Origin: Streptomyces sp. NBC_01716 | Lineage (GTDB): Bacteria > Actinomycetota > Actinomycetes > Streptomycetales > Streptomycetaceae | Assembly: GCF_036248275.1 (NCBI RefSeq) | Contig: NZ_CP109181.1 | Span: 4,402,001 to 4,466,000 of the forward strand | Direction: 5' to 3' | Length of the DNA stretch: 64,000 nucleotides | Part shown: positions 16,735-25,799 of the stretch, in pieces | Numbering within the stretch: the first letter of the stretch is position 1 | Layout: each line of letters begins with the position of its first letter | Program-made: the position numbers and the translations under genes | Notes under the pieces: generated by a model | The model's database searches: none | What the model was told of the DNA's origin: nothing | Seen by the model: the letters and a program-made list of their open reading frames with translations, nothing else

Positions 16735-17736
16735 ATGGAACTCCACGACGTCTGGTTCGTCACTATCGCCGTCCTGTGGACCGGCTACTTCTTCCTTGAG
16801 GGCTTCGACTTCGGGATCGGCGTCCTGACGAAACTCCTCGCGCGGGACCGCAAGGAGCGCAGGGTCCTCATCAACACCATCGGGCCCGTCTGGGACGGCA
16901 ACGAGGTGTGGCTGCTGTCGGCGGGCGGCGCGACCTTCGCCGCGTTCCCCGAGTGGTACGCCACCCTCTTCTCCGGCTTCTACCTGCCGCTGCTGGTCAT
17001 CCTGGTCTGTCTGATCGTGCGCGGTGTCGCCTTCGAGTACCGCGCCAAGCGGCCCGAGGAGCGCTGGCAGCGCAACTGGGAGCACGCGATCTTCTGGACC
17101 TCGCTGCTGCCGGCGCTGCTGTGGGGGGTGGCCTTCGGGAACATCGTGCGCGGCGTGAAGATCGACGCGGACCTGGAGTACGTGGGAAACCTGGCCGATC
17201 TGCTCAACCCGTACGCGCTCCTCGGCGGGCTGGTGACGCTGACGCTCTTCACCTTCCACGGCGCTGTGTTCGCCGCGCTCAAGACGGTGGGGGACATCCG
17301 GGCGCGGGCACGGAAGCTGGCGTTCACGCTGGGGCTGTTCACGGCCGTGCTGGCGCTCGGGTTCCTGGGCTGGACCCAGCTCGACAACGGTGACGGCGGG
17401 AGCCTGGCCGCGATGGTCGTGGCCGTGCTCGCGCTGGCCGGTGCGGTGGTGGCGATCAGGGCGGGGCGAGAGGGCTGGTCGTTCGCGCTCTCCGGGCTGA
17501 CGATCGTGGCCGCCGTCGCGATGCTCTTTCTGACGCTCTTCCCGAACGTCATGCCGTCCTCGCTCAACGAGCAGTGGAGCCTGACGGTGACCAACGCGTC
17601 CTCGACGCCGTACACCCTGAAGATCATGACCTGGTGCGCGGGCATCGCGACGCCGTTGGTGCTGCTCTACCAGGGCTGGACGTACTGGGTCTTCCGCAAG
17701 CGCATCGGTACGCATCACATCGCGGACGCGCACTAG
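16735..17736 (+). CDS. cydB: Cytochrome bd oxidase subunit II
   Basis: A 333-residue integral membrane partner of CydA, with about eight helices. It begins MELHDVWFVTIAVLWTGYFF and has the family motif GPVWDGNEVWLL and DFGIGVLT. The ribosome-binding site GAGGAG overlaps the cydA stop and sits 12 nt before ATG 16735; an in-frame TTG at 16723 lies on top of that site and is unlikely. Only 16 nt separate it from cydA, so the two are cotranscribed under Rex. Confidence 0.97.
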   Translation: MELHDVWFVTIAVLWTGYFFLEGFDFGIGVLTKLLARDRKERRVLINTIGPVWDGNEVWLLSAGGATFAAFPEWYATLFSGFYLPLLVILVCLIVRGVAFEYRAKRPEERWQRNWEHAIFWTSLLPALLWGVAFGNIVRGVKIDADLEYVGNLADLLNPYALLGGLVTLTLFTFHGAVFAALKTVGDIRARARKLAFTLGLFTAVLALGFLGWTQLDNGDGGSLAAMVVAVLALAGAVVAIRAGREGWSFALSGLTIVAAVAMLFLTLFPNVMPSSLNEQWSLTVTNASSTPYTLKIMTWCAGIATPLVLLYQGWTYWVFRKRIGTHHIADAH

Positions 17737-17748
17737 CTGACTGGGCGG

Positions 17749-20700
17749 GTGTTTCACGTGAAACCGATCGATCCGCGTCTGCTGCGGTACGCACGGGCCA
17801 CCCGTGGCTTTCTGGTGGCGGTGGTGCTCCTGGGACTGGCCGGTGCGGGGCTGGTCGTGGCCCAGGCGATGATCATCGCCGAGGTGGTGGTGGGGGCGTT
17901 CGAGGACGGCCTCGACGCCTCCGGGCTCCGTACGCCGCTGCTCCTGCTGGGCGCGGTCGCCGTCGGGCGCGGACTGGTCGCGTGGCTCACCGAACTGGCC
18001 GCGCACCGCGCGAGCGCCGCGGTCAAGTCCGAACTGCGCGGCCGGCTGCTGGAGCGGGCCGCCGAGCTGGGGCCGGGATGGCTGAGCGGGCAGCGCACCG
18101 GTTCGCTGATCGCGCTGGCGACCCGTGGCGTGGACGCGCTGGACGACTACTTCGCGCGCTATCTGCCGCAGCTCGGGCTCGCGGTGGTGGTGCCGGTGGC
18201 GGTGCTGGCGCGGATCGTCACCGACGACTGGGTGTCGGCGGGCGTCATCGTGCTGACCCTGCCGCTGATTCCGCTCTTCATGGTGCTCATCGGGTGGGCC
18301 ACCCAGTCCCGGATGGACCGTCAGTGGCAGCTGCTGTCACGGCTGTCCGGCCACTTCCTGGACGTGGTCGCCGGGCTGCCGACGCTGAAGGTCTTCGGAC
18401 GGGCGAAGGCGCAGGCGGAGTCGGTGCGGGCGATCACCTCCGAATACCGGCGGGCCACGCTCCGTACGCTGCGCATCGCCTTCCTGTCGTCCTTCGCACT
18501 GGAGCTGCTGTCGACCCTGCCGGTGGCGCTGGTCGCGGTGGGCATCGGGATGCGGCTGGTCCACGGGGACCTGGATCTCTACACGGGCCTGGTGGTGCTG
18601 ATCCTGGCGCCGGAGGCGTATCTGCCGCTGCGGCAGGTGGGCGCGCAGTACCACGCGGCGGCGGAGGGGCTGGCGGCGGCGGAGGAGATCTTCGCGGTGC
18701 TGGAGACGGCGCCTTCGGGTCCGGGGACGGGTGGTGAGGTACCGGGGACGGGTGGTGAGGTACCGGGCTCGCCACGCCTGGAGCTGGAGGGCGTGACGGT
18801 CCGCCACGAAGGCCGCGCCGAACCGTCGTTGGACGCCGCCACGCTGGTGGTCGAGCCGGGGGAGACGGTCGCGCTGGTCGGCCCGAGCGGGGCCGGGAAG
18901 ACGACGCTGCTGAACGTGCTGCTCGGCTTCACCGCACCGACGGAGGGCCGCGTACGGGTGGGCGGCACCGATCTGTCGTCCCTGGACCTCGACCGCTGGC
19001 GCGAACAGATCGCCTGGGTGCCGCAGCACCCGTACCTCGTCGCGGGGACGATCGCCGAGAACGTGACCCTGGCCCGCCCGGACGCGGACGCCGCCGCCGT
19101 ACGCGACGCGCTGCGGGACGCGGGGGCGTACGACTTCGTGGCCGCGCTCCCCCGGGGCGTGGACACCGTGCTGGGCGAGGACGGTACGGGCCTGTCGGCC
19201 GGGCAGCGCCAACGCCTCGCCCTGGCCCGCGCCTTCCTCGCCGACCGCCCGGTGCTCCTGCTGGACGAGCCGACGGCGGCGCTGGACGGCGAGACGGAGG
19301 CGGGCATCGTGGACGCGGTCCGCCGGCTGGCGGTGGGCCGCACGGTGATCCTGGTGATTCACCGACCCGCGCTGCTGTCGGTGGCGGACCGGGTGATCGA
19401 GCTGGGGGGAGGGACGGCGGGGACGGGCGTGGCTGTCGAGTCCGCCGCGGTCGCACGTCCGGCGGCCCCCGGTCCGGCGCGTGGCGACCTGGATGCGGGG
19501 GGACCCGACGAGGGCGACGCCGGTGCCGGGACCCGCGTCTGGGCGCACCCCCTCCGCCGTACGCGCGCCGCCGTCGGGGCCCTGCGGGGCCGGTTCCTGC
19601 TGGCCTTGGTGCTGGGGAGCCTGGCCCTCGGGTCCGCCGTCGGGCTCATGGCCGTGTCCGGGTGGCTCATCTCGCGCGCGTCCGAGCAGCCGCCCGTGCT
19701 GTATCTGATGGTCGCCGTGACCGCGACCCGCGCCTTCGGAATCGGGCGCGCCGTCTTCCGGTACGCCGAACGCCTCGTGTCCCACGACGCGGTGCTGCGG
19801 ATGCTCGCCGACCTCCGGGTCTCCGTCTACCGGCGGCTCGAACGGCTCGCCCCCGCCGGGCTGCGCGAGGCCCGGCGCGGTGACCTGCTCTCCCGGCTCG
19901 TCGCCGACGTCGACGCCCTCCAGGACTACTGGCTCCGCTGGCTGCTGCCGGTCGGCTCCGCCCTGCTCGTCGGCGCGGGAGCCGTCGGATTCACCGGCTG
20001 GCTGCTCCCCGAGGCGGGCGCGGTACTGGCCCTCGGCCTGCTCGCCGCCGGCGTCGGCGTGCCGCTGGTCAGCGGCGCCCGCGCGCGCCGTGCCGAGCGG
20101 CGGCTCGCCCCCGCGCGCGGCCTGCTCGCGACCCGGGTCGCCGAACTCCTCGACGGCTGCGCCGAACTGACCGTCGCCGGCGCCCTCCGGAGCCGTATCG
20201 GCGCGGCCCGCGACGCCGACGTGACGCTGACGGCCATCGCCTCGCGCGGCGCCAGTGCCACCGCGCTCGGCGGCGGCCTGTCCGCGCTGATCTGCGGGCT
20301 GACCGTGGCCGCCGCCGCGTACGCCGGTGTGGGCGCCGTGCACGACGGGCGGTTGCCGGGTGTCGCGCTGGCCGTCGTCGTACTGACCCCGCTCGCCGCC
20401 TTCGAGGCGGTCGCCGGACTGCCGCTCGCGGTCCAGTACCGGCAGCGGGCCGCGCGCGGCGCCGAGCGGGTGTACGAGGTGCTGGACGCGCCCGTCCCCG
20501 TACGGGAGCCCGAGCGCCCGGCCGCCGCTCCCGCGACGCCGTTCCCGCTGGAGGTACGGGGGCTCTCGGCCCGGTACGCGGGGCAGGAGAGCGACGCGCT
20601 GAGCGGCGTCGATCTGACGCTGACCGCCGGGAAGCGGGTGGCCGTCGTGGGGCCGTCCGGGGCCGGCAAGACGACCCTCGCGCAGGTGCTGCTGCGCTTC

Positions 20701-21321
20701 CTGGACGCGCGCGAAGGCGGAGTACGGCTCGGCGGGACGGACGCGGCGGCGCTGGACGGCGACACGGTGCGGCGTTTCGTCGGGCTGTGCGCGCAGGACG
20801 CGCACCTCTTCGACAGTTCCGTACGCGAGAACCTCGCCCTCGCCCGCAAGGACGCGACGGAGGACGACCTCCGCGACGCCCTGCGCCGCGCCCGCCTGCT
20901 GGAGTGGGCCGACGGGCTGCCGGCCGGTCTCGACACCCACGTCGGCGAGCACGGCGCGCGGCTCTCCGGGGGCCAGCGGCAGCGACTGGCGCTGGCCCGC
21001 GCGCTCCTGGCCGACTTCCCCGTCCTCGTACTGGACGAGCCCGCCGAACACCTCGACCTGCCGACGGCCGACGCGCTGACGGCGGACCTGCTGGCGGTGA
21101 CGGAAGGGCGTACGACGCTGCTCATCACCCATCGGCTCCAGGGTCTCGACGCGGTCGACGAGGTGATCGTGCTCGACGCCGGGCGCGTGGTGCAGCGCGG
21201 GCCGTACGCCGAGCTGGTGGGGGTGGAGGGGCCGTTGCGGAGGATGTGGGAGCGCGAGCGGGGGCCGGTGGGGCTGGTCGGCCACGGCTCTCGACTTTCC
21301 ACCGCAAATGGGACTAACTAA
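17749..21321 (+). CDS. cydCD: Fused CydD-CydC ABC exporter for cytochrome bd assembly
   Basis: A 1190-residue fusion of two half transporters, the usual actinobacterial form. Each half has a six-helix membrane domain and an ATPase: Walker A GPSGAGKTTLLN near residue 380 and GPSGAGKTTLAQ near residue 970, with signature motifs LSAGQRQRLALARA and LSGGQRQRLALARA. In E. coli CydDC exports thiol/heme-related compounds needed for cytochrome bd assembly. GTG 17749 starts the protein (MFHVKP), and this start overlaps a parS site. The linker after the first membrane domain carries a tandem duplication (18721-18762). The following kinase gene overlaps its last 14 nt. Confidence 0.96.
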   Translation: MFHVKPIDPRLLRYARATRGFLVAVVLLGLAGAGLVVAQAMIIAEVVVGAFEDGLDASGLRTPLLLLGAVAVGRGLVAWLTELAAHRASAAVKSELRGRLLERAAELGPGWLSGQRTGSLIALATRGVDALDDYFARYLPQLGLAVVVPVAVLARIVTDDWVSAGVIVLTLPLIPLFMVLIGWATQSRMDRQWQLLSRLSGHFLDVVAGLPTLKVFGRAKAQAESVRAITSEYRRATLRTLRIAFLSSFALELLSTLPVALVAVGIGMRLVHGDLDLYTGLVVLILAPEAYLPLRQVGAQYHAAAEGLAAAEEIFAVLETAPSGPGTGGEVPGTGGEVPGSPRLELEGVTVRHEGRAEPSLDAATLVVEPGETVALVGPSGAGKTTLLNVLLGFTAPTEGRVRVGGTDLSSLDLDRWREQIAWVPQHPYLVAGTIAENVTLARPDADAAAVRDALRDAGAYDFVAALPRGVDTVLGEDGTGLSAGQRQRLALARAFLADRPVLLLDEPTAALDGETEAGIVDAVRRLAVGRTVILVIHRPALLSVADRVIELGGGTAGTGVAVESAAVARPAAPGPARGDLDAGGPDEGDAGAGTRVWAHPLRRTRAAVGALRGRFLLALVLGSLALGSAVGLMAVSGWLISRASEQPPVLYLMVAVTATRAFGIGRAVFRYAERLVSHDAVLRMLADLRVSVYRRLERLAPAGLREARRGDLLSRLVADVDALQDYWLRWLLPVGSALLVGAGAVGFTGWLLPEAGAVLALGLLAAGVGVPLVSGARARRAERRLAPARGLLATRVAELLDGCAELTVAGALRSRIGAARDADVTLTAIASRGASATALGGGLSALICGLTVAAAAYAGVGAVHDGRLPGVALAVVVLTPLAAFEAVAGLPLAVQYRQRAARGAERVYEVLDAPVPVREPERPAAAPATPFPLEVRGLSARYAGQESDALSGVDLTLTAGKRVAVVGPSGAGKTTLAQVLLRFLDAREGGVRLGGTDAAALDGDTVRRFVGLCAQDAHLFDSSVRENLALARKDATEDDLRDALRRARLLEWADGLPAGLDTHVGEHGARLSGGQRQRLALARALLADFPVLVLDEPAEHLDLPTADALTADLLAVTEGRTTLLITHRLQGLDAVDEVIVLDAGRVVQRGPYAELVGVEGPLRRMWERERGPVGLVGHGSRLSTANGTN
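17750..17765. other. parS centromere site (ParB binding)
   Basis: TGTTTCACGTGAAACC contains the 14-bp palindrome GTTTCACGTGAAAC (17751-17764), the ParB-binding consensus. In Streptomyces about twenty parS sites cluster around oriC and act in chromosome segregation at sporulation. Here it overlaps the GTG start of cydCD and encodes FHVK, so it is embedded in coding sequence. It indicates the window lies near the replication origin. Confidence 0.93.
18721..18762 (+). repeat. 21-bp tandem duplication in the CydCD linker
   Basis: The 21-bp unit CCGGGGACGGGTGGTGAGGT(A) occurs twice without mismatch, followed by a partial third copy. It stays in frame and encodes PGTGGEV twice in the flexible linker before the first ATPase domain. 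Confidence 0.9.
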
Positions 21322-23236
21322 TGTCAAGGGCATGAAGGCGCCCGAACCTCAGGACTTCCCCAAGGACTCCCCTCAGGGCGGTCCCGGCGACGGGACCGCG
21401 CCTCGTGACGCGGACGCGGACGCCGAAGCCGAGGCCGACACCGAGGCCGACATGGAGCGCCGGCTCCAGAGCAGGTCCACCGAGCTCACCGCCCGCGTCC
21501 CGCAGCTGCTCGAAGCCATGCGCTCGGTCGGTACCGGCCTCGAACTGCACTCCACCCTCGACCGCATCTGCGAGACGGCCGCCCGCCTCGTCGGCGCCCG
21601 TTACGCGGCGCTCGGCGCTGTCGAGGAGGCGGGCGGCCCGCTCTCCGACTTCGTCACCTACGGCGTGGACGCGGACGTCGAGCGGCGGATCGGCCGCCGC
21701 CCGGACGGCCACAGCGGGCTGCTCGGCGAGCTGATCCGCCGTTCCGAACCCATTCGGCTCGCCGACCTCACCGCGGATCCGCGCGCGGTCGGATTTCCGC
21801 CGCACCACCCGCCGATGCGGACCTTTCTCGGCGTTCCGATCCGCGTCCACGGCGAGAGCCTCGGGAATCTCTACGTCACCGAGAAGCACGACGGAGCCGA
21901 ATTCACCGAACACGACCAGCACATGATGCGGGTGCTGGCGACGGAGGCGGGCCTCGCCATCGGCAACGCGCGGCTGTACGAGGCGGCACGGCAGCGCGAG
22001 CGCTGGATCGACGGTTCGGTGGCCGTCACGACGGCCCTGCTGTCGGGGAATTCGGCCGACCATCCCGCTGACCACCCCGCCGAGCCCGCTGACGGGCACC
22101 CCGCAGACCATCCCGCCGAACACGCCGACGGCGGCGAGCACGCGGACCGGCCCGAGCACACCGACTCCGCCGAGCACACCCACCACGCCCTCACCGTCGT
22201 CGCCGAACAGGCCCGCAGGCTCGCCGACTCGGCCGCCGGCTTCGTCCTGCTGCCCACCCCCGAGGGAGGGCTGGAGGTCGTCGCCGCCTCGGCCGACAAC
22301 CCCGAGGTCTTCCTCGGCACCCGGATCCCGGGCAAGAGCCCCGTCGTCGCCCAACTGCTCGCCGGCGAGGCCACGTACGTCGCGGACTGCACCACGGACC
22401 CGCGTCTGATCTCCCCGCTGTCCTCCCGTTTCGGCCCGGCCATGCTGCTGCCCCTGCACAGCGACGGCCGGGTGCTCGGCGTACTCGTCACCCCGCGCGC
22501 GATCGGCGCCCGCCCCTACACCGAGTCGGAACGCACCCTCGCGACCCAGTTCGCCTCCCAGGCCGCACTCGCGCTGATGATGGCCGAGGCGCAGCGCGAC
22601 CGGGAACGTCTCGCGGTGTACGAGGACCGCGACCGCATCGCCCGCGACCTCCACGACCTGGTCATCCAGCGCCTGTTCGCCGCCGGGATGATGCTGGAGA
22701 CCGCGCAGCGGCACTCGGACGTGCCCGAGGTGCGATCAGGTGTGGGCAGGGCGGTCGACGAACTGGACGTCACCATCCAGGAGATCCGTACGGCCATCTT
22801 CGCCCTGCAACAGGGCCCGGCCGAGGCGCCGTCCGGGCTGCGCACCCGGGTCCTGCGCGAGATCAACATGGCGGCCGTGCCGCTCGGCTTCAAACCCACC
22901 CACCGCTTCGTCGGCGCGGTCGACTCGGCCGTTGGCGAACTCACCGGCAAGAACCTCATCGCCGCCCTCCGCGAGGCCCTGTCCAACACCTTCCGGCACG
23001 CGCGGGCATCCCGCATCCATGTCACGGTCGACGCGAACGCCCGACTGCCCGACGGCACCCCCGCCGTACGGCTGTCGGTCGCCGACGACGGCGTGGGCAT
23101 CCCGGCGGGCGGCAGGCGCAGCGGCCTGCGCAATCTGGGGCGGCGCGCCGAGTCGCTGGGCGGATCGAGCGAGGTCGGACCGGGTCTGGGCGAGCACGGC
23201 GCCGGCACGTCGGTGCTGTGGCAGGCGCCGCTCTAG
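21308..23236 (+). CDS. GAF-GAF sensor histidine kinase with His/Asp-rich linker
   Basis: A 642-residue soluble kinase with two GAF domains (about residues 60-220 and 290-435), HisKA_3 (His449 in DRIARDLHDLVIQRLF) and an HATPase domain (EALSNTFRHARAS, ADDGVGIP, GLRNLGRRAESLGGS). This architecture matches DevS/DosS-type kinases, where GAF domains bind heme or ligands. Between the GAF domains (DNA about 22056-22190) lies a repetitive linker of HPADHPAE type with roughly eleven histidines. It overlaps cydCD by 14 nt, so it may be cotranscribed with the bd oxidase; no response regulator lies beside it. An in-frame ATG at 21332 is an alternative start. Confidence 0.9.
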   Translation: MGLTNVKGMKAPEPQDFPKDSPQGGPGDGTAPRDADADAEAEADTEADMERRLQSRSTELTARVPQLLEAMRSVGTGLELHSTLDRICETAARLVGARYAALGAVEEAGGPLSDFVTYGVDADVERRIGRRPDGHSGLLGELIRRSEPIRLADLTADPRAVGFPPHHPPMRTFLGVPIRVHGESLGNLYVTEKHDGAEFTEHDQHMMRVLATEAGLAIGNARLYEAARQRERWIDGSVAVTTALLSGNSADHPADHPAEPADGHPADHPAEHADGGEHADRPEHTDSAEHTHHALTVVAEQARRLADSAAGFVLLPTPEGGLEVVAASADNPEVFLGTRIPGKSPVVAQLLAGEATYVADCTTDPRLISPLSSRFGPAMLLPLHSDGRVLGVLVTPRAIGARPYTESERTLATQFASQAALALMMAEAQRDRERLAVYEDRDRIARDLHDLVIQRLFAAGMMLETAQRHSDVPEVRSGVGRAVDELDVTIQEIRTAIFALQQGPAEAPSGLRTRVLREINMAAVPLGFKPTHRFVGAVDSAVGELTGKNLIAALREALSNTFRHARASRIHVTVDANARLPDGTPAVRLSVADDGVGIPAGGRRSGLRNLGRRAESLGGSSEVGPGLGEHGAGTSVLWQAPL

Positions 23237-23281
23237 GCCGTGCCAGACGCCGCGGGCCAGGCGGGACTTCGAAGACACGCT

Positions 23282-24184
23282 TTAGGGTGCGACGACGCGG
23301 GCGATGAGCTGCTCGATGATGACGGCGACACCGTCCTCGTTGTTCGCCACGGTGCGGCCCGACGCCGCCGCGATCACATCCGGGTGCGCGTTGCCCATCG
23401 CGTACGACGTACCGGCCCACGCCAGCATCTCCACGTCGTTCGGCATGTCCCCGAAGGCGACGACCTCGTCGGAGGAGATGCCGCGCTCGGCGCAGCAGAG
23501 CGCGAGCGTGCTCGCCTTGCTGACCCCGAGGCCGCTGACCTCAAGCAGCGCGGTGGGGCTGGAGCGCGTGAAGGAGGCCAGGTCCCCGGCGGCGGTACGG
23601 GCCAGGGTGAGGAAACCGTCGGGGGTCAGGGTCGGGTGGTGCGCCAGCAGTTTCACCACCGCCTCGCCGTCACCGTCCTCCGCCACCTGAAGCAGCTTCT
23701 CGGCGGGGGCCACGTGCGCGCCCGGGTCGTCGAGGAAGGGCGGGTACTCCGGCTCGTAGTTGAAGCTGGTCGTCGTCTCGACGGCGAACACCGTGCCGGG
23801 CGCCGCGTCGCGCAGAGCCTGTACGACGCCGAGCGCGGCGCCCCGGTCCAGTCCGCGCACCTCGACCAGCTCCCCGCCTCGGCGCAGGTCGACGACGACG
23901 GCGCCGTTGGCACAGATGGCCAGCCCGTGACGGTGCACATGATCGCTGACGACCTCCATCCACCGGGCCGGCCGCCCGGTGACGAAGAAGACCTCGATCC
24001 CGGCCTCCTCGGCCGCGGCGAGGGCGGCGACGGTCCGGTCCGAGACGGTCTTGTCGTCCCGTAGCAACGTTCCGTCAAGATCGGTGGCGATCAGCCGGGG
24101 GCGGGCGGGAAGCGGGGACTCGCTAGCTGAGGTCACCCGTCCATACTCCCGCACAGGTGTGCAGGTGAACGCGGAGGAACGCAC
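23282..24184 (-). CDS. Cof-type HAD-superfamily phosphatase
   Basis: A 300-residue HAD phosphatase of the Cof (type IIB cap) group. Motif I is ATDLDGTLL, with the nucleophile and acid Asp pair; motif II is FFVTGR, the motif III Lys lies in GVSKAST, and motif IV is FGDMPNDVEML. Such enzymes dephosphorylate sugar phosphates or cofactors with Mg2+. ATG 24184 follows GAGGG and lies 13 nt after the stop of the upstream LLM gene; GTG 24136 is an alternative start close to motif I. A paralogue with the same motifs is coupled to serS at 35868-36722. Substrate unknown. Confidence 0.9.
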   Translation of the reverse strand: MRSSAFTCTPVREYGRVTSASESPLPARPRLIATDLDGTLLRDDKTVSDRTVAALAAAEEAGIEVFFVTGRPARWMEVVSDHVHRHGLAICANGAVVVDLRRGGELVEVRGLDRGAALGVVQALRDAAPGTVFAVETTTSFNYEPEYPPFLDDPGAHVAPAEKLLQVAEDGDGEAVVKLLAHHPTLTPDGFLTLARTAAGDLASFTRSSPTALLEVSGLGVSKASTLALCCAERGISSDEVVAFGDMPNDVEMLAWAGTSYAMGNAHPDVIAAASGRTVANNEDGVAVIIEQLIARVVAP

Positions 24185-24196
24185 ATGTGAGCGCCC

Positions 24197-25102
24197 TCAC
24201 GCACCGAGCTGCGCGGGGGCCTCGGTGGCGATCTTCTCGAAGACGGCCTCGTCGGCGGCGAAGTCCGAATCGGCGATGGGCCAGTGCACGACCAGCTCCG
24301 TGAAGCCCAGATCCTGGTGGCGCCCCGCGAAGTCGACGAACGCGTCGACCGATTCCAGCGGGCGGGCACGGTCCGGGGTGAAACCGGTGAGCAGGATCTT
24401 GTCCATCGGCCCGGCGTCCCGGCCGATCTCGGCGCGGGCGGCGCCGAGCTTCCCCATCTGGCCGCGGATGGCCTCCACCGACTGGGCCGGGGTGCCCTCC
24501 TCGTACAGACTCGGGTCACCGGTGGTCACCCAGGCCTGGCCGTACCGGGCGGCGAGCTTCAGCCCGCGCGGGCCGGTCGCGGCGACGGCGAAGGGGAGCC
24601 GGGGGCGCTGGACGCAGCCGGGGATGTTCCGGGCCTCGACGGCCGAGTAGTGGGTGCCGTGCCGGGTGACCGCGTCTTCGGTGAGCAGCTGGTCAAGAAG
24701 GGGCAGGAACTCCCCGAACCGGTCGGCCCGCTCACGCGGGCTCCACGCCTCCTGCCCCAGGGCGGTGGCATCGAACCCGCTGCCGCCGGCGCCGATGCCC
24801 AGGGTGAGCCGGCCGCCCGAGATGTCGTCCAGGGAGATCAGCTCCTTGGCGAGGGTCACCGGATGCCGGAAGTTGGGCGAGGTGACGAGCGTCCCCAAGC
24901 GGAGCCGTTCCGTGGCGACCGCGGCGGCGGTGAGCGTGGGCAGGGCGCCGAACCAGGGGCCGTCGCGGAAGGTCCGCCAGGAGAGGTGGTCGTAGGTGTA
25001 CGCCGTGTGGAAGCCGAGCTCCTCGGCACGCTGCCACTTCGCGCGCCCTCCCTCGTGCCAGCGGTCAACAGGAAGGATCACGGTGCTCAGACGCAGACTC
25101 AT
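24197..25102 (-). CDS. LLM-class F420-dependent oxidoreductase
   Basis: A 301-residue luciferase-like TIM-barrel protein. Typical features are SLRLSTVILPVDRW, LGFHTAYTYDHLSW, LRLGTLVTSPNFRHP and GRLTLGIGAGGSGFD, as in actinobacterial deazaflavin (F420) dependent oxidoreductases. The open frame runs on to 25768 through unrelated sequence; ATG 25102 has CGGAGC just before it and starts the conserved barrel. The redox substrate is unknown. It precedes the HAD gene on the same strand with 12 nt between them, so they probably form an operon. Confidence 0.9.
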   Translation of the reverse strand: MSLRLSTVILPVDRWHEGGRAKWQRAEELGFHTAYTYDHLSWRTFRDGPWFGALPTLTAAAVATERLRLGTLVTSPNFRHPVTLAKELISLDDISGGRLTLGIGAGGSGFDATALGQEAWSPRERADRFGEFLPLLDQLLTEDAVTRHGTHYSAVEARNIPGCVQRPRLPFAVAATGPRGLKLAARYGQAWVTTGDPSLYEEGTPAQSVEAIRGQMGKLGAARAEIGRDAGPMDKILLTGFTPDRARPLESVDAFVDFAGRHQDLGFTELVVHWPIADSDFAADEAVFEKIATEAPAQLGA

Positions 25103-25155
25103 GCTCCGAGCGTACGTCCGGCTCCCGGCGGCCGAGGCGCCGGTCTCCTCGCCGC

Positions 25156-25731
25156 TCAGGCGCCGAAGCGGAGGTAACGCGGGGGTACGGCGTCGGCCAG
25201 CCAGACGCCGTTGGCGCTCACCCGGAAGACGTGGCCGTCGCGGTGCATCGCCGCCGCGTCCACCGGCAGGACGACCGGGCGGCCGCGGCGGGCGCCGACG
25301 CGGGTCGCTGTCTCGCGGTCGGGGGAGAGATGGACGTGGTGGCGGTTCATGGGGCGAAGGCCCTCGGTGCGGATCGCGTCGAGGCTGCGGGCGACCGTGC
25401 CGTGGTAGAGGTACGCGGGCGGCTCGGCCGGTGGCAGGTCCAGGTCGACCTCGACCGTGTGGCCCTGGTTGGCGCGGATCCTGGTGCCTTCGATCGTGAA
25501 GCGCCGCTTGTCGTTCATGGCCACGACGTGGTCGAGCTCGGCGCGGGTGAGGGGGAAGCGGTGCTCGGCCGTGGCGCGGAGCAGGGCGTCGACCTCCACC
25601 CAGCCGTTCGGGTCGAGCGTGAGGCCGATGCGTTCGGGCTGGTGGCGCAGGTGCTTCGAGAGGTATTTCGACACCTTCACGGTGCGTCGTTCGTCGGGCG
25701 TTCCCGCGCCCGGTGTGTGTGTTCGGGTCAT
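25156..25731 (-). CDS. kptA: RNA 2'-phosphotransferase, Tpt1/KptA family
   Basis: A 191-residue protein with the family's motifs: SKYLSKHLRHQPE, the region around RFTIEGTRIRANQGHTV, YLYHGT and HHVHLSPD, followed by PVVLPVD and FRVSANGVWL. The order of the catalytic Arg-His-Arg-Arg set is intact. Tpt1 removes an internal RNA 2'-phosphate by transfer to NAD+. In eukaryotes this completes tRNA splicing; bacteria lack that pathway, and the bacterial role is unsettled (RNA repair or ADP-ribosylation of nucleic-acid ends has been proposed). It starts at 25731, beside a DnaA-box cluster. Confidence 0.93.
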   Translation of the reverse strand: MTRTHTPGAGTPDERRTVKVSKYLSKHLRHQPERIGLTLDPNGWVEVDALLRATAEHRFPLTRAELDHVVAMNDKRRFTIEGTRIRANQGHTVEVDLDLPPAEPPAYLYHGTVARSLDAIRTEGLRPMNRHHVHLSPDRETATRVGARRGRPVVLPVDAAAMHRDGHVFRVSANGVWLADAVPPRYLRFGA

Positions 25732-25799
25732 TCACACAGCGTGCCCGGTGGCGTCGGGCACGCGCCACTCATTTCGGTCCGGTCCGGCACGCTTCGATC

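Noticed and set aside
18337..21333. 998-codon minus-strand frame opposite cydCD
   Set aside because: Long only because of GC bias; the plus strand encodes intact ABC transporter motifs.
22056..22190. Possible separate mobile or repeat element in the GAF kinase gene
   Set aside because: The repeat stays in frame and has no inverted ends or target duplication; it is a protein linker.
24197..25768. 523-codon frame spanning the LLM oxidoreductase and kptA
   Set aside because: The first half is a shadow of kptA; the LLM protein starts at 25102 with its own ribosome-binding site.
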